Shown here piece by piece: positions 39,886 to 48,224 of a stretch of DNA of 58,798 bases (positions within the stretch are counted from its first letter, which is position 1; each line of letters opens with the position of its first letter). Below the pieces are notes generated by a model. The model did no database searches, was not told the origin of the DNA, and saw only the letters and a program-made list of their open reading frames with translations. The DNA lies in IMG/VR virus record IMGVR_UViG_3300006854_000006, positions 1-58,798 of that record. One strand, 5' to 3'. Source of the DNA: a virus. Both the position numbers and the translations under genes were made by a program.

Positions 39886-41814
39886 TTAACCGCCGTAGGC
39901 CGCGTTGGAAATGTACTGGACCGACGTCGAACGCGCCTTCTTCCAGTTAATGTACTTGTCGACCCGAAGACCGACCAAATTCCGCTGCCAGAACGACACG
40001 AGCGATGTTGTCTGCGGCGAGGCCTGCGGGTTGTCGTCCATGACGACGGAGGCTTGCTCGCTGACGTCGATTTGCGCCGGGCCGTCGTCGGCCAGAAGGA
40101 TTTCATCCGCGCGAAGAACGATGATCCGATTACCAACGGCCTGCGAAACAACGACCGGCAAACCGAGAATCGTGCCGCCCTTCATGTTGAGGTCCGGAAA
40201 CTCCGGCTGACCCAGGGGGTTCATCAAGAGGGACAAATTCAAGGCAACGGTCGCCGACATCAGGATGACCGTGTTCGTCGGGTCATCGTTCACGCCGAGA
40301 TAATTGGCGAAGACGGATTTCATGTCGGTCCGGAACGCCGCCGCAGTGGTGCCTGTGGCCGGGACCGCCGTGACACCGTTCGTGACGGAGGCCGGCGTCA
40401 CCGTGCGGTTATTGTTGATGATGGCCGCGACCGTCGGATCGACGAACTGCGTGTCGATGAATTGCGCAGTGCCCTTCACCATGTCGTCACGGATGATCGT
40501 TTCGGCCGAGGGATTCGAAAACCGCATCAGCTCCTGGGTCATGACGATGATGCCGGCGACCTTGGCCCAATCCAGACTGACCGCCGTGAAGGCGAGTTTC
40601 GTCACGGGTTTCGCCGCGCCTTCTCCTACCCATCCGTAGGTGCCGCCGCCGCTCTGTGCGGGGATCGTGATGTTGAAGGGCACACGGCGCAATCCCGGAA
40701 TCCGTCCCAACACGGAAGCCGGCCGAAGCAGTTCCAGGAATTCGCCCTGCATCTGCTGGGCGGCCGGAATCAACGGCGACGCCCACGTCGTATCCGTGGT
40801 ATTGCCGGCAGCGACGGCGGCGCGCAGAACCAATTCCAGTTCCGGCATGTCTTTGTAGTACTGCTTGGCGAGGTCCGCCGCGACATAGATATTGCCCTTC
40901 GCGTTGTAGAGGCAGATCGCATAGCGCGTGATCATCGTGCCTTTCGGCAGATTCGACTTCACCGTGATCACGTTCGAGCCGCCGCGGGTCTCGCTTGCCC
41001 GCGTCGCGTCATTGGTGTTCTGTGGGGTCACCAGCGTTGCGGTTGCGACGAGACGCTTTTCATGCGCGCGCAGGCGCACCAGGTGCTCGTCGATCGACTT
41101 CACTTCCGTCTCGAGACTGTCGTACTCCTGCTGCTCGGCTTCCTCCAATGTCCGGCCTTCCGTGCCGGCCTTATCCATGATCGCCGTCATGCGCGCACTC
41201 GAGGCGGCGCGCTTGTTTTCGAACGAGGTGATTTGCTCCTGAATCGTCATCGCTTTCCCTTTCGATCGGATGGCTCCCGAATCGCCGGGAAGGTTGAGGT
41301 TCAATCGGACCGTCGCGCGCTCACGGCCCAACGCGGCCCGCGCGAGAGTGTCCGCCGATTTCACAGCGGTGATCGTGGCTTCCGCATTCGCCGGAATAGT
41401 CACGACCGAGAGTTCGATCCATTCGGTGCGGATGAAATGGAAACCGCCCGTCTCGCGATCGTAGGAATCTTCGAGCGAGCGGAAGCCGATCGAGAATCCC
41501 GGAATGAGGCCGGCTTTGATGAGCGCCCAGGCTTCATCGATGAACGTCGCGACGCCGGCGGGCGCCACCTGAGCCTTGACCGTAATCTCGGTCTTCGAGA
41601 CTTTCGCCGCGATGACCTGGCCAATCGGCTGCCGGGAGTTGTGTTGATAGAGCAGCGGCAACGGCAGCTTGAACTCGACGCCCTCCGGTTCGATCACATC
41701 GTCCATGCGGTCCGGAGCGATCGACGTCGCCACGCCCTCGAGGAGGCGCTTCTCCTCGTCGACGGCTTTCCAGTGGACCACGGAATAGGCGCGGTTTATC
41801 ACATCGGTTTTCAT
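39886..41814 (-). CDS. Fused HK97-type prohead protease and major capsid protein (642 aa)
   Basis: Residues 1-170 are the protease: QHNSRQPIGQ (catalytic His near 58), LIPGFSIGF (Ser near 108) and TEWIELSVV (acid near 134). From about residue 189 the capsid part begins with the delta-domain coil MTIQEQITSFENKRAASSARM, followed by the E-loop/spine and the C-terminal FPDLNMKGGTILGLPVVVS fold. An internal ATG at 41250 with AAGGGAAA in front could also make free capsid protein. One frame is continuous, so this is either a natural fusion or a two-product gene. Confidence 0.92.
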   Translation of the reverse strand: MKTDVINRAYSVVHWKAVDEEKRLLEGVATSIAPDRMDDVIEPEGVEFKLPLPLLYQHNSRQPIGQVIAAKVSKTEITVKAQVAPAGVATFIDEAWALIKAGLIPGFSIGFRSLEDSYDRETGGFHFIRTEWIELSVVTIPANAEATITAVKSADTLARAALGRERATVRLNLNLPGDSGAIRSKGKAMTIQEQITSFENKRAASSARMTAIMDKAGTEGRTLEEAEQQEYDSLETEVKSIDEHLVRLRAHEKRLVATATLVTPQNTNDATRASETRGGSNVITVKSNLPKGTMITRYAICLYNAKGNIYVAADLAKQYYKDMPELELVLRAAVAAGNTTDTTWASPLIPAAQQMQGEFLELLRPASVLGRIPGLRRVPFNITIPAQSGGGTYGWVGEGAAKPVTKLAFTAVSLDWAKVAGIIVMTQELMRFSNPSAETIIRDDMVKGTAQFIDTQFVDPTVAAIINNNRTVTPASVTNGVTAVPATGTTAAAFRTDMKSVFANYLGVNDDPTNTVILMSATVALNLSLLMNPLGQPEFPDLNMKGGTILGLPVVVSQAVGNRIIVLRADEILLADDGPAQIDVSEQASVVMDDNPQASPQTTSLVSFWQRNLVGLRVDKYINWKKARSTSVQYISNAAYGG

Positions 41815-41822
41815 AGAATCCT

Positions 41823-43622
41823 CTATACGAAAAGCATCTGGTAGGTCGGCGCTTCCGCCTCGACCATCAAGCGGCTGATGCCGAAGATCGACGCCACGAC
41901 GCCGTCAATCCGCTTCACCGCCTTTTTCGGTTTGACCGGCTTGATCCGCCGCGCATCGTCGGTTTTGATCATCACGTTTTCAATGTTCCACCGCAGGCAC
42001 CGGTTGCCGTCATGGCTGATCCGTTTCCCTTTGAGCAGCGCTTCAAAGACGTGGGACGGTTCGTTCAGGTGGGTGTAGTTCTGCGGCATCTCGAGGATCT
42101 TGAAGCCGCCTTTGTCGCGCAATCGAATCGCAAGACTGCCCACGAAGGCCGGGTCATAGGCGATCTCGCCTTCTTTCAATTTGGGAAATCGTTCGGCGAG
42201 CTGGCAGAGGTCTTTGTAGATCCGGTCGTCGTCGATCACATCGCCCTCGGTGACGCGCAGCCAGCCTTTCTCTTTCCAGAGCGAATACGGCACGCGATCG
42301 GAGTGTTCGTGCTCGCGCATCGTGTTTTCCGGGATCCAGAAAAACGGCAGGAGATGCACGCGGTAATTGAGCGAGAGGATGACTTTTTCGATGGCGCCCT
42401 CGTCGGTCTCCCGCGGCACTTCGACCGCTTCCGGGACCGGCAGGTATTCTTTGAACGCCGCCACGAAGGAAAACAAATCCCATTTCTGCGCGCCGTCCAG
42501 GCCGCCGGCGGCGCTGAAGGTCTGGAGCACATCGTCGCCAGGTAGGGCGGATGGACAGGCATCCCACCACTCGACGGGGATCCAGGCCGTCGCCTGATTC
42601 ACCCAGCGGTTGAGCGAGTAGCGCAGGAAATCGTTTTTCTTCCGCGGCTCGTTCTGCGCGGCCTTGCATTCTCCGGCAAAGATCTCGGGATTGATCGTGA
42701 TGCCGTATCCGGGATTCGCTTTCTGGTGCACATCCTCGCGCGTCCAGTCGTCCTGGGGCGTGGCTTCGAAAATCACCGGTAGGTACGCCTCGTCATAGGC
42801 CGGGTTCTGGATCACGTTCTTCGCGTACTCGTATTCTTCATAGCAGATCGATTCGTCATCATCGCCGGCGTGCGAGAGCATGATCATCATCGGCTGCCGG
42901 CGTTTCGACATGCTCTTGCGCAGCGCCTCATAGAGATCCCGATTCCGCTGGGTATGCAGTTCATCGATGATCACGCCGTGCGGGCGCCGGCCGTGCTTGC
43001 CGGGCGCGTCCGCCGAGATGACTTTCAGAAACGATCGGGATTGCCGGAAGTAGATCGAATCGCGCGTGACGTCGCAGAGCTCGGCGAGATCGGCCGACTC
43101 CTCGACGTAGACCTTCGCCGAGTCGTGGACGACTTTCGCCTGATCTTTATCGCCGGCGAGCGCGAAGACCTCCGCCGCGGCCTCACCATCACAGCCGGCA
43201 AGAAAGAGCCCGAGTCCGGAGCCGAGCGGCGATTTCCCGTTGCCTTTCGGCACAAAGAGCAGGACGAACCGAAAACGGCGGGCGCCCGTCTTGGTGTTCT
43301 TCCACCCAAACGCCGGCATCACGACGAGCAACCGTTGCCAATCGAAGAGCGTGAAGGACTGGCCGGCAAACTCGCCGATGTAGTGCGCGAGGAACGTCGG
43401 GAAGAAATCACAGGCACGATCGGCTTCATCGCGATCAAAGTAATACTTGCCGTCCGGACTTTCCCACCGGTGCCGCTTCCCCTGCCAAACGGCCGGGATC
43501 GCCATCGTGACGCCGGGCCAACGTTCATGCGGTGCCGGCCCGTCGCCCCACCATCCCCGTCGGGACCTAGTGGACTTTCGGTTTGTCCGCGTCGTCAGCG
43601 GATCGACCACCGTCGATGACAT
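41823..43622 (-). CDS. terL: Terminase large subunit (599 aa)
   Basis: The chosen start is ATG 43622 (GGAAAG site); a TTG at 43634 is also in frame. ATPase: Walker A VPKGNGKS (residues 124-131) and Walker B VIIDE (about 217-221). The C-terminal nuclease part includes AYDPAFVGSLAIRL. It pumps DNA into proheads and cuts the concatemer. Overlaps the small subunit gene. Terminase_1/HK97-like family. Confidence 0.95.
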   Translation of the reverse strand: MSSTVVDPLTTRTNRKSTRSRRGWWGDGPAPHERWPGVTMAIPAVWQGKRHRWESPDGKYYFDRDEADRACDFFPTFLAHYIGEFAGQSFTLFDWQRLLVVMPAFGWKNTKTGARRFRFVLLFVPKGNGKSPLGSGLGLFLAGCDGEAAAEVFALAGDKDQAKVVHDSAKVYVEESADLAELCDVTRDSIYFRQSRSFLKVISADAPGKHGRRPHGVIIDELHTQRNRDLYEALRKSMSKRRQPMMIMLSHAGDDDESICYEEYEYAKNVIQNPAYDEAYLPVIFEATPQDDWTREDVHQKANPGYGITINPEIFAGECKAAQNEPRKKNDFLRYSLNRWVNQATAWIPVEWWDACPSALPGDDVLQTFSAAGGLDGAQKWDLFSFVAAFKEYLPVPEAVEVPRETDEGAIEKVILSLNYRVHLLPFFWIPENTMREHEHSDRVPYSLWKEKGWLRVTEGDVIDDDRIYKDLCQLAERFPKLKEGEIAYDPAFVGSLAIRLRDKGGFKILEMPQNYTHLNEPSHVFEALLKGKRISHDGNRCLRWNIENVMIKTDDARRIKPVKPKKAVKRIDGVVASIFGISRLMVEAEAPTYQMLFV

Positions 43623-44070
43623 TGAGCTTTCCAAAGAAGCGTTGATGTTTGGGTTTTTCCACGGGGGCTTTCGTCACGGTCCGGACTTTCGAACGCGAGA
43701 CACTCGTCATGCCGAGCTCCGCAGATTCTCGCAGCGCGCGGCTCTTGAGTTGATTCAAGACGCGCTCGATCGCGAGTTTCTCCGAGCGGTCCAGGTTGCG
43801 GCGATTCTTCTCTTTTTCCCACCGCTCGATATCTGTTTCGGTCCGGCAGCGCTGGAGGAAGAGCGGCATGTCGGTCGCCCGCAGTTGGCCAGTGTCGACC
43901 ATTTTCCTCGCGTACGTTTGCCAGAGCTGCAGGCCGGCGCCTTTCAAATCGCGCGGCGGCGCCGTCGAATCCGGCGCTGGAACATCGGGCTCATTGTAGT
44001 TGACGCGCGAGGGCCGGGTTTCGCCTTTCGCGAGCTTCTCTTCGGTATCGGAGGCTTTTCGACCTTTCAC
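43567..44070 (-). CDS. terS: Terminase small subunit, P27-like (167 aa)
   Basis: The likely start is GTG 44070, giving MKGRKASDTEEKL, which fits the family; a TTG at 44082 is in frame. DLKGAGLQLWQTYARKMVDTGQLRATDMPLFLQRCRTETDIERWEK is the helical core. It recognises phage DNA and recruits the large subunit. Overlaps the terL start by about 56 nt. Confidence 0.85.
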   Translation of the reverse strand: MKGRKASDTEEKLAKGETRPSRVNYNEPDVPAPDSTAPPRDLKGAGLQLWQTYARKMVDTGQLRATDMPLFLQRCRTETDIERWEKEKNRRNLDRSEKLAIERVLNQLKSRALRESAELGMTSVSRSKVRTVTKAPVEKPKHQRFFGKLNVIDGGRSADDADKPKVH

Positions 44071-44142
44071 GCGATTTTCCAAACGCCCAATTCTGTCCGC
44101 GCGTGCAAACGACTGCCCAGCGGTCTAGCGGCGAAACGATTT

Positions 44143-44307
44143 CTATTTTTTCCCATCCCCCCACCGTTTCGGCTCGTCGGATTTTTGAAACTGAATCCTC
44201 GGCTTCGGATGAATCTCTGATTTCCGGTGATGACGCTCGTACCAGATGATCAAGGCGAGACCGAGACCTAGTCCCGCAACAAAGACCGCGATGCCGAAGC
44301 CTGTCAT
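44143..44307 (-). CDS. Small membrane protein between HNH and terminase genes (54 aa)
   Basis: ATG 44307 overlaps the HNH stop (ATGA). MTGFGIAVFVAGLGLGLALIIWYERHHRKSE: an N-terminal transmembrane helix followed by a basic cytosolic tail. A longer frame is an out-of-phase extension. It may be a holin-like or immunity protein. The function is unknown. Confidence 0.65.
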   Translation of the reverse strand: MTGFGIAVFVAGLGLGLALIIWYERHHRKSEIHPKPRIQFQKSDEPKRWGDGKK

Positions 44308-44681
44308 GTGAGCCGTTCCGTCTGTGCCTTGGCGTTGTGTTCGGATTCGCAGAGTGAGCGATGGTTCGCATGATCCCAGAACAAGCGTTCGTCTCCACGA
44401 TGGGGCGTAATATGATCCACGGCAAAGGCCGGCACGGCGCGTCCCTGACGGCGACACTCCCCTTCACACAGCACATGATTGCGCCTACAGCCTTCGACCG
44501 GACACTGGGCCTGGCGGATAAACCAATTCCGATATTGCTGCCAGCGGTAGTTATACCCACGCTCGGATGACGATCCACGATGGATGTCGTAGGCTTTGCG
44601 TTTGTGCGTTGGACAGGGCTGCCGTTGGGAACATCCGGCGTGACTGCATGGACGGGCCGGCGCCGACGGCATCAGATCCAC
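44304..44681 (-). CDS. HNH endonuclease next to terminase (125 aa)
   Basis: CSHAGCSQRQPC, then SSSERGYNYRWQQYRNWFIRQ and CPVEGC...AFAVDHITPHRGDERLFWDHANHRSLCESEHNAK. This is the compact HNH family that lies directly upstream of terS in HK97-like phages and assists cos cleavage or packaging. Intact catalytic H-N-H residues. Confidence 0.95.
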   Translation of the reverse strand: MDLMPSAPARPCSHAGCSQRQPCPTHKRKAYDIHRGSSSERGYNYRWQQYRNWFIRQAQCPVEGCRRNHVLCEGECRRQGRAVPAFAVDHITPHRGDERLFWDHANHRSLCESEHNAKAQTERLT

Positions 44682-44706
44682 ACCTCGATGTTTGTCACGC
44701 TTTCGA

Positions 44707-44887
44707 TCACCTCCACGGCAGCGGCACCCCGACGAGCAAGGCCATCAAATACAGGACGAGGATCACAATCACGATGACCCGCAGGATCTGCTTCGGCGGC
44801 GAAGGAATCGGCAACTGATCGACCAGCCAGATTGCGAGCCAACCGATGAGCGCAAGAACGAGAAGTTGAAGCAGGAGACCCGATCAT
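44707..44887 (-). CDS. Two-helix membrane protein, start frameshifted or non-ATG (about 55-59 aa)
   Basis: The frame ending at 44707-44709 reads LLQLLVLALIGWLAIWLVDQLPIPSPPKQ...VIVIVILVLYLMALLVGVPLPWR: two transmembrane helices with a Pro turn, a form common near phage packaging genes. The frame has no ATG, GTG or TTG start. ATG 44887 (ATGA overlap with the propeller gene) reads MIGS and would join the membrane frame as MIGLLLQLL if one T at about 44878 were removed. Alternatively CTG 44874 is the start. Confidence 0.6.
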
Positions 44888-46041
44888 TTCAGCTTCCGCT
44901 CGAAAATATCCACCGCGCCATCGGGACGAGGTCGCAACACAAATTCCGATTTCCCCACATAGGGCGCGTAGTCGATCCGGACGTCATTATCGGCCGGCTT
45001 TTCGATCGGCGTCGGAATCGGCTTCGTCATCGGCGGCGCTGCCGGCGCATCGAGCTCCATCAGCCACGTGTTGACGGTTGTGCCGTCGTGCACCGAGTAG
45101 AGGGCGCGTGAACCATCACGGCTCAGTGCGGCCTTCGGTTGAGAGGTATACCCGCCGTCGCCGGCGATTTCACGGTACTTGCCACCCGTATCCGAGACGA
45201 GGATGGTCGGAGGCTCGAGCGCGAAGGGGACCTTCCAGAGTTGCATGGGCAGGAGCGGGTGCACTTTGGAGTAAGTCGACACGAGACAGAATCCCTGATT
45301 GCATGGAGAGATATGGAAGGCATAATCCCAGGGAAACTCCACAAGCTGTGTCTTCTGGAAATAGGTGCTCAGGTCCACCAAAACGAGGGCGTTCCGGTCG
45401 ATCGCTTTATCCGCGGCACTACACCAGAGGAGGACATCCTTCCTGCCGTAACGAGCGACCGTCGCGTGGCCGTTCGCCTCGGTCAGTTGACTGACCGTCG
45501 TGCCCTCACGGATAAACAGGCCGTCGGATTTGGAGATGATGGGATAGTTGGACGGTGAGATTTTGAGCCCGTCAATCGGTCCATCCAAGATCCAGGCCGG
45601 AGGATAGGAACGGGACTGGAGATCGTAGACCAACACTTCCTGGACGTTGTCTTTTCGAGTGCCCTGGAGAACCAGATGCTGGCCGTCTTCGGAGATATCC
45701 GTTTCGCCGCGGGACATCAACGTGACGCACTCCGGGAACTCCTGGATCCGAGCGGAAGTCATACTCGCAACATTGAACGTGCGCACTTGCGAAGGCGTCG
45801 AGTAACGGGAGTCCGTCAGGTAATAGAGTAGATTCGGATCGGTCCGAGACCACCGCGGTTCCTGCGCAGCCGCGATCGGAAGATCTCTCTGAAAGACGCC
45901 GTCGCCATCGCAGAGAATGAAATGATCGACGGCCACGAGAATCAATTGCGAGTTGTCGCAATTGAACGGACAGACCGACGAGTATTCATTCCCGGCCCAG
46001 TTGGGCGCCGCGGCGTGCGTGATCGGCCGTGGAATCGTCAT
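44884..46041 (-). CDS. TolB/oligogalacturonate-lyase-like beta-propeller protein (385 aa)
   Basis: ATG 46041 with ATGA overlap. Repeating beta blades: QEPRWSRTDPNLLYYLTDSRYS, TDISEDGQHLVLQG, DGLKISPSNYP, PKAALSRDGSRALYSVHD, typical WD40/PD40-like motifs. It probably binds a ligand or polysaccharide, in the cytoplasm or in the virion. No signal peptide. Unusual between replication and packaging genes; could be a virion decoration or an enzyme on host glycan. Confidence 0.75.
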   Translation of the reverse strand: MTIPRPITHAAAPNWAGNEYSSVCPFNCDNSQLILVAVDHFILCDGDGVFQRDLPIAAAQEPRWSRTDPNLLYYLTDSRYSTPSQVRTFNVASMTSARIQEFPECVTLMSRGETDISEDGQHLVLQGTRKDNVQEVLVYDLQSRSYPPAWILDGPIDGLKISPSNYPIISKSDGLFIREGTTVSQLTEANGHATVARYGRKDVLLWCSAADKAIDRNALVLVDLSTYFQKTQLVEFPWDYAFHISPCNQGFCLVSTYSKVHPLLPMQLWKVPFALEPPTILVSDTGGKYREIAGDGGYTSQPKAALSRDGSRALYSVHDGTTVNTWLMELDAPAAPPMTKPIPTPIEKPADNDVRIDYAPYVGKSEFVLRPRPDGAVDIFERKLK

Positions 46042-46214
46042 GTGCGCCAGACGACCCGTCCGTCTTCGTCCAACTCGATCACTTCGATTCGTTCCATTTG
46101 CACCGTTCGCAGGGAAGGCCCGAAGAGATGCGAATTCAAATCGGGATCATTGCTAGGCGTGGGCCGGGGAGGCAGGAGTTCGCCACAGCGGGCCATCCAC
46201 TGGATATCGTTCAT
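46038..46214 (-). CDS. Small protein before the beta-propeller gene (58 aa)
   Basis: The best start is ATG 46214 (MNDIQWMARCGELLPPRPTPSND). The ending MERIEVIELDEDGRVVWRT looks like a beta hairpin. It overlaps the next gene by ATGA. The function is unknown. Confidence 0.55.
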   Translation of the reverse strand: MNDIQWMARCGELLPPRPTPSNDPDLNSHLFGPSLRTVQMERIEVIELDEDGRVVWRT

Positions 46215-46280
46215 ATCCGGGGCGCGCTCTCGCCGAATTGCCCGGTGAAGCAATTGCTGTTTTGCTCGATTTGGAGACAA

Positions 46281-46474
46281 GTGTTGTGTCGGGGGCTTGT
46301 TGGGAGTGATCCCGGGCCATTGGCCCTTGTGAGTTGTCAGCCTCTCGCTTAGGTTGTAGGGGTCCGATACATAGGATTCCTGTGTTCTTTTTACTCTATA
46401 TCACGGTCAATGTGTTTCGGTACTAGCACGGCTGTCAAGGGGTTTGTGGGTTCGAGCAACATCGGGACCCATAA
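46281..46474 (-). promoter_or_regulatory. Candidate late-promoter region, about 190 bp without a gene
   Basis: Read leftward, it holds TTGACA at 46438-46433 with only a poor -10 (ACACAT) at 17 bp, and AT-rich TATAGAG near 46400. A GGGCCA/TGGCCC palindrome lies at about 46314-46326. This is the only sizeable gap at the head of the late genes, so late transcription may begin here, perhaps with an activator. No gene is seen. The assignment is weak. Confidence 0.35.
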
Positions 46475-47016
46475 TCAGCGCCCATTCGCATACGTCAAAC
46501 GCGTCATGTTCATCCGCTCCCGGACTGGCCGATCGAACAATCGCTCCTGCCAGAACCGCATTTCCTGCCTCCAGAAACGGTAATACGCGGAACGAAACAT
46601 GATGTTCTGCTCACGCTCCGAGAGTTTCTTTGCCGGCCGTCGATGCGCCGCGCGGAACTCGGAGACCTGATCGAAATTACGACCCGAGGTCCCGGAACGA
46701 CGGACGACCAGGAGTCCGGCAGACGCCGGCAACCCAGTCCGGAATTCGATCTTCCAGCGTCTCGGGAATGGCGTAGAAAAATCGCGCGATGTGCGGGCGA
46801 TCCTGCCCCCACTTCGCTTTGTAAAGATCGGCATTCCCAGTCCGCGAGGCTGATCTTGATTTCCACCTCCGTCGCATAGCCGGCGCGCGACACGAATACC
46901 AGGTCCGCGATCCCGCCGTCGATCGCAAACTGCGACATCATCCGCTGGCTCGACCAATCGAAGTAGCGGGCGAGCGCGAAGAGCATGCGCCCTTGATGCC
47001 AGTAGTTAATGCTCAT
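46475..47016 (-). pseudogene. MmcB/PD-(D/E)XK-like nuclease gene broken by two frameshifts
   Basis: Starts at ATG 47016: MSINYWHQGRMLFALARYF, then IDGGIADLVFVSRAGYATEVEIKISL, a D...ExK nuclease-like site. After LADW an extra G in a GGG run (near 46843) shifts the frame to NADLYKAKWGQDRPHIARFFYAIP, and near 46722 another single base shifts to AGLLVVRRSGTSG...ERMNMTRLTYANGR. Joined across both sites it reads as one natural protein of about 175 residues. Either sequencing errors or a decayed gene. Likely DNA repair or recombination. Confidence 0.75.
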
Positions 47017-47150
47017 TCGATTGGCTCCCGAATATCGCAGGCGATCGGCTGGAGATATTTATCGACATCGATTCCGTGCTTATGACAGCTACACCCACAG
47101 ACATCTTCGTGAAGCCCGGTATCGATCATGGTTTTACAGGTCACACACAT
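47013..47150 (-). CDS. Small Cys-rich protein (45 aa)
   Basis: ATG 47150, stop overlapping the next ATG (ATGA at 47013-47016). MCVTCKTM, then VCGCSCHKHG: CxxC with CxCxCH, a compact metal site. Missed by ordinary length cut-offs. The function is unknown. Confidence 0.65.
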   Translation of the reverse strand: MCVTCKTMIDTGLHEDVCGCSCHKHGIDVDKYLQPIACDIREPIE

Positions 47151-47157
47151 GGTTTGA

Positions 47158-47688
47158 CTAAATGACCTCCCGAAGTTCCGGCGCCGCGGACTCGTCGTCG
47201 AACATACTGGGCTGTCGGCCGCTGCGGTCCCACTTCACGGGACTGACTTTCACATTCACGCGGGGATTTGCCTTATCGATTCGTTTGACCACGTACTTCG
47301 CCACAATCTGCCGGTCATTGCCGATCACCCCGTAGCGCTGCATGCAATCGAGAGTCAACGCCTCGTCGACATCCTGCAGGTTGGTGGGATAGTAAATCTC
47401 GATATCCGCACGGACCGGCATCAACAGGCGTTGTTTCGCCTCCGCGGGAAGTTGTCCCTCAAACGCCTGCTCGAACGCTTTGGCTTTCTCATTCGGGATC
47501 GTCATCATCCCGAGAGGTTTTTTACAGTGCGGGCATTTCGATCCCTTCTCGATAGGCTGGCCGTGCATGGTCTTCACGGGCAGAATAATCCGTGAATTTT
47601 TCAAACTGTAGGTTTGTCCGTGAATCGTGAATTCGATCGATTCGCGGGACTCGTCGCGGCAGCCCAGGCCGAAGGAGAGAGCACTCAT
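47158..47688 (-). CDS. RusA-like Holliday-junction resolvase (176 aa)
   Basis: ATG 47688 (ATGA overlap). The RusA core is TNLQDVDEALTLDCMQRYGVIGNDRQIV, carrying the metal-binding acids, then KYVVKRIDKANPRVNVKV. It has an extra zinc ribbon insertion KCPHCKKPLG near residue 55. It cuts branched DNA in recombination or packaging. Confidence 0.85.
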   Translation of the reverse strand: MSALSFGLGCRDESRESIEFTIHGQTYSLKNSRIILPVKTMHGQPIEKGSKCPHCKKPLGMMTIPNEKAKAFEQAFEGQLPAEAKQRLLMPVRADIEIYYPTNLQDVDEALTLDCMQRYGVIGNDRQIVAKYVVKRIDKANPRVNVKVSPVKWDRSGRQPSMFDDESAAPELREVI

Positions 47689-48224
47689 ACCTCACCCGCT
47701 TGTTTGTTGTGCTTCCAGAACGCCTCGAGTTGGGCGATCCGCCGGCGTTCGAGTTCATCCGCGGGAACCGTCTCGCGCGTTGTTGCTGGACCGTTCACTT
47801 CGGCTTGCGCCGTCCGCTCCACCCGCTCGACCACTTGCTTGGCGCGGGCCCGCATCTTGTCGAGTTCGCCGGGTTGGAGTTGCTCCCAGCCAGGCGGTTT
47901 GTCACCGCGATCGAGGATGGCGCGAGAGGGATCCACGACCGGCGGGCGCCATTCGTACGCCCACTCTCGAATTTCCGCGGGCGTCGGGAACACCCGTCCG
48001 AATTCCGGCTTAAAAAATTTCAATGCTTTCTCGAAACCGTGAGCGAGTTGGGATTCAGTCAGGTCCGACAAGGCGCGGATGTACAGCAGGATCCGCTCGG
48101 CCGGAATCACTTGCCCCAGCGCCATCGCTAGCTGGCCGACGAAGTAGCGTATCGAATCGCTGATTTTCTTCTTGTTGTCTCCGGACGAGTTGTTCGCCTT
48201 TGGTTTCGAATTCTCTCGGGGCAT
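47685..48224 (-). CDS. Replication loader-like protein (179 aa)
   Basis: ATG 48224 with GGGAGA at a good distance. RYFVGQLAMALGQVIPAERILLYIRALSDLTESQLAHGFEKALKFFKPEFGRVFPTPAEIREWAYE is a helical domain like lambda P or DnaC-recruiting phage proteins (SLW..P..E...). Overlaps the upstream replication gene by 170 nt. Confidence 0.75.
   Translation of the reverse strand: MPRENSKPKANNSSGDNKKKISDSIRYFVGQLAMALGQVIPAERILLYIRALSDLTESQLAHGFEKALKFFKPEFGRVFPTPAEIREWAYEWRPPVVDPSRAILDRGDKPPGWEQLQPGELDKMRARAKQVVERVERTAQAEVNGPATTRETVPADELERRRIAQLEAFWKHNKQAGEV

Noticed and set aside
40054-41844. 596-residue plus-strand frame
   Set aside because: Antisense to the protease-capsid gene, which has clear family motifs.
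46395-46440. Firm late promoter
   Set aside because: TTGACA is present but the -10 at correct spacing is poor; kept only as a weak candidate region.
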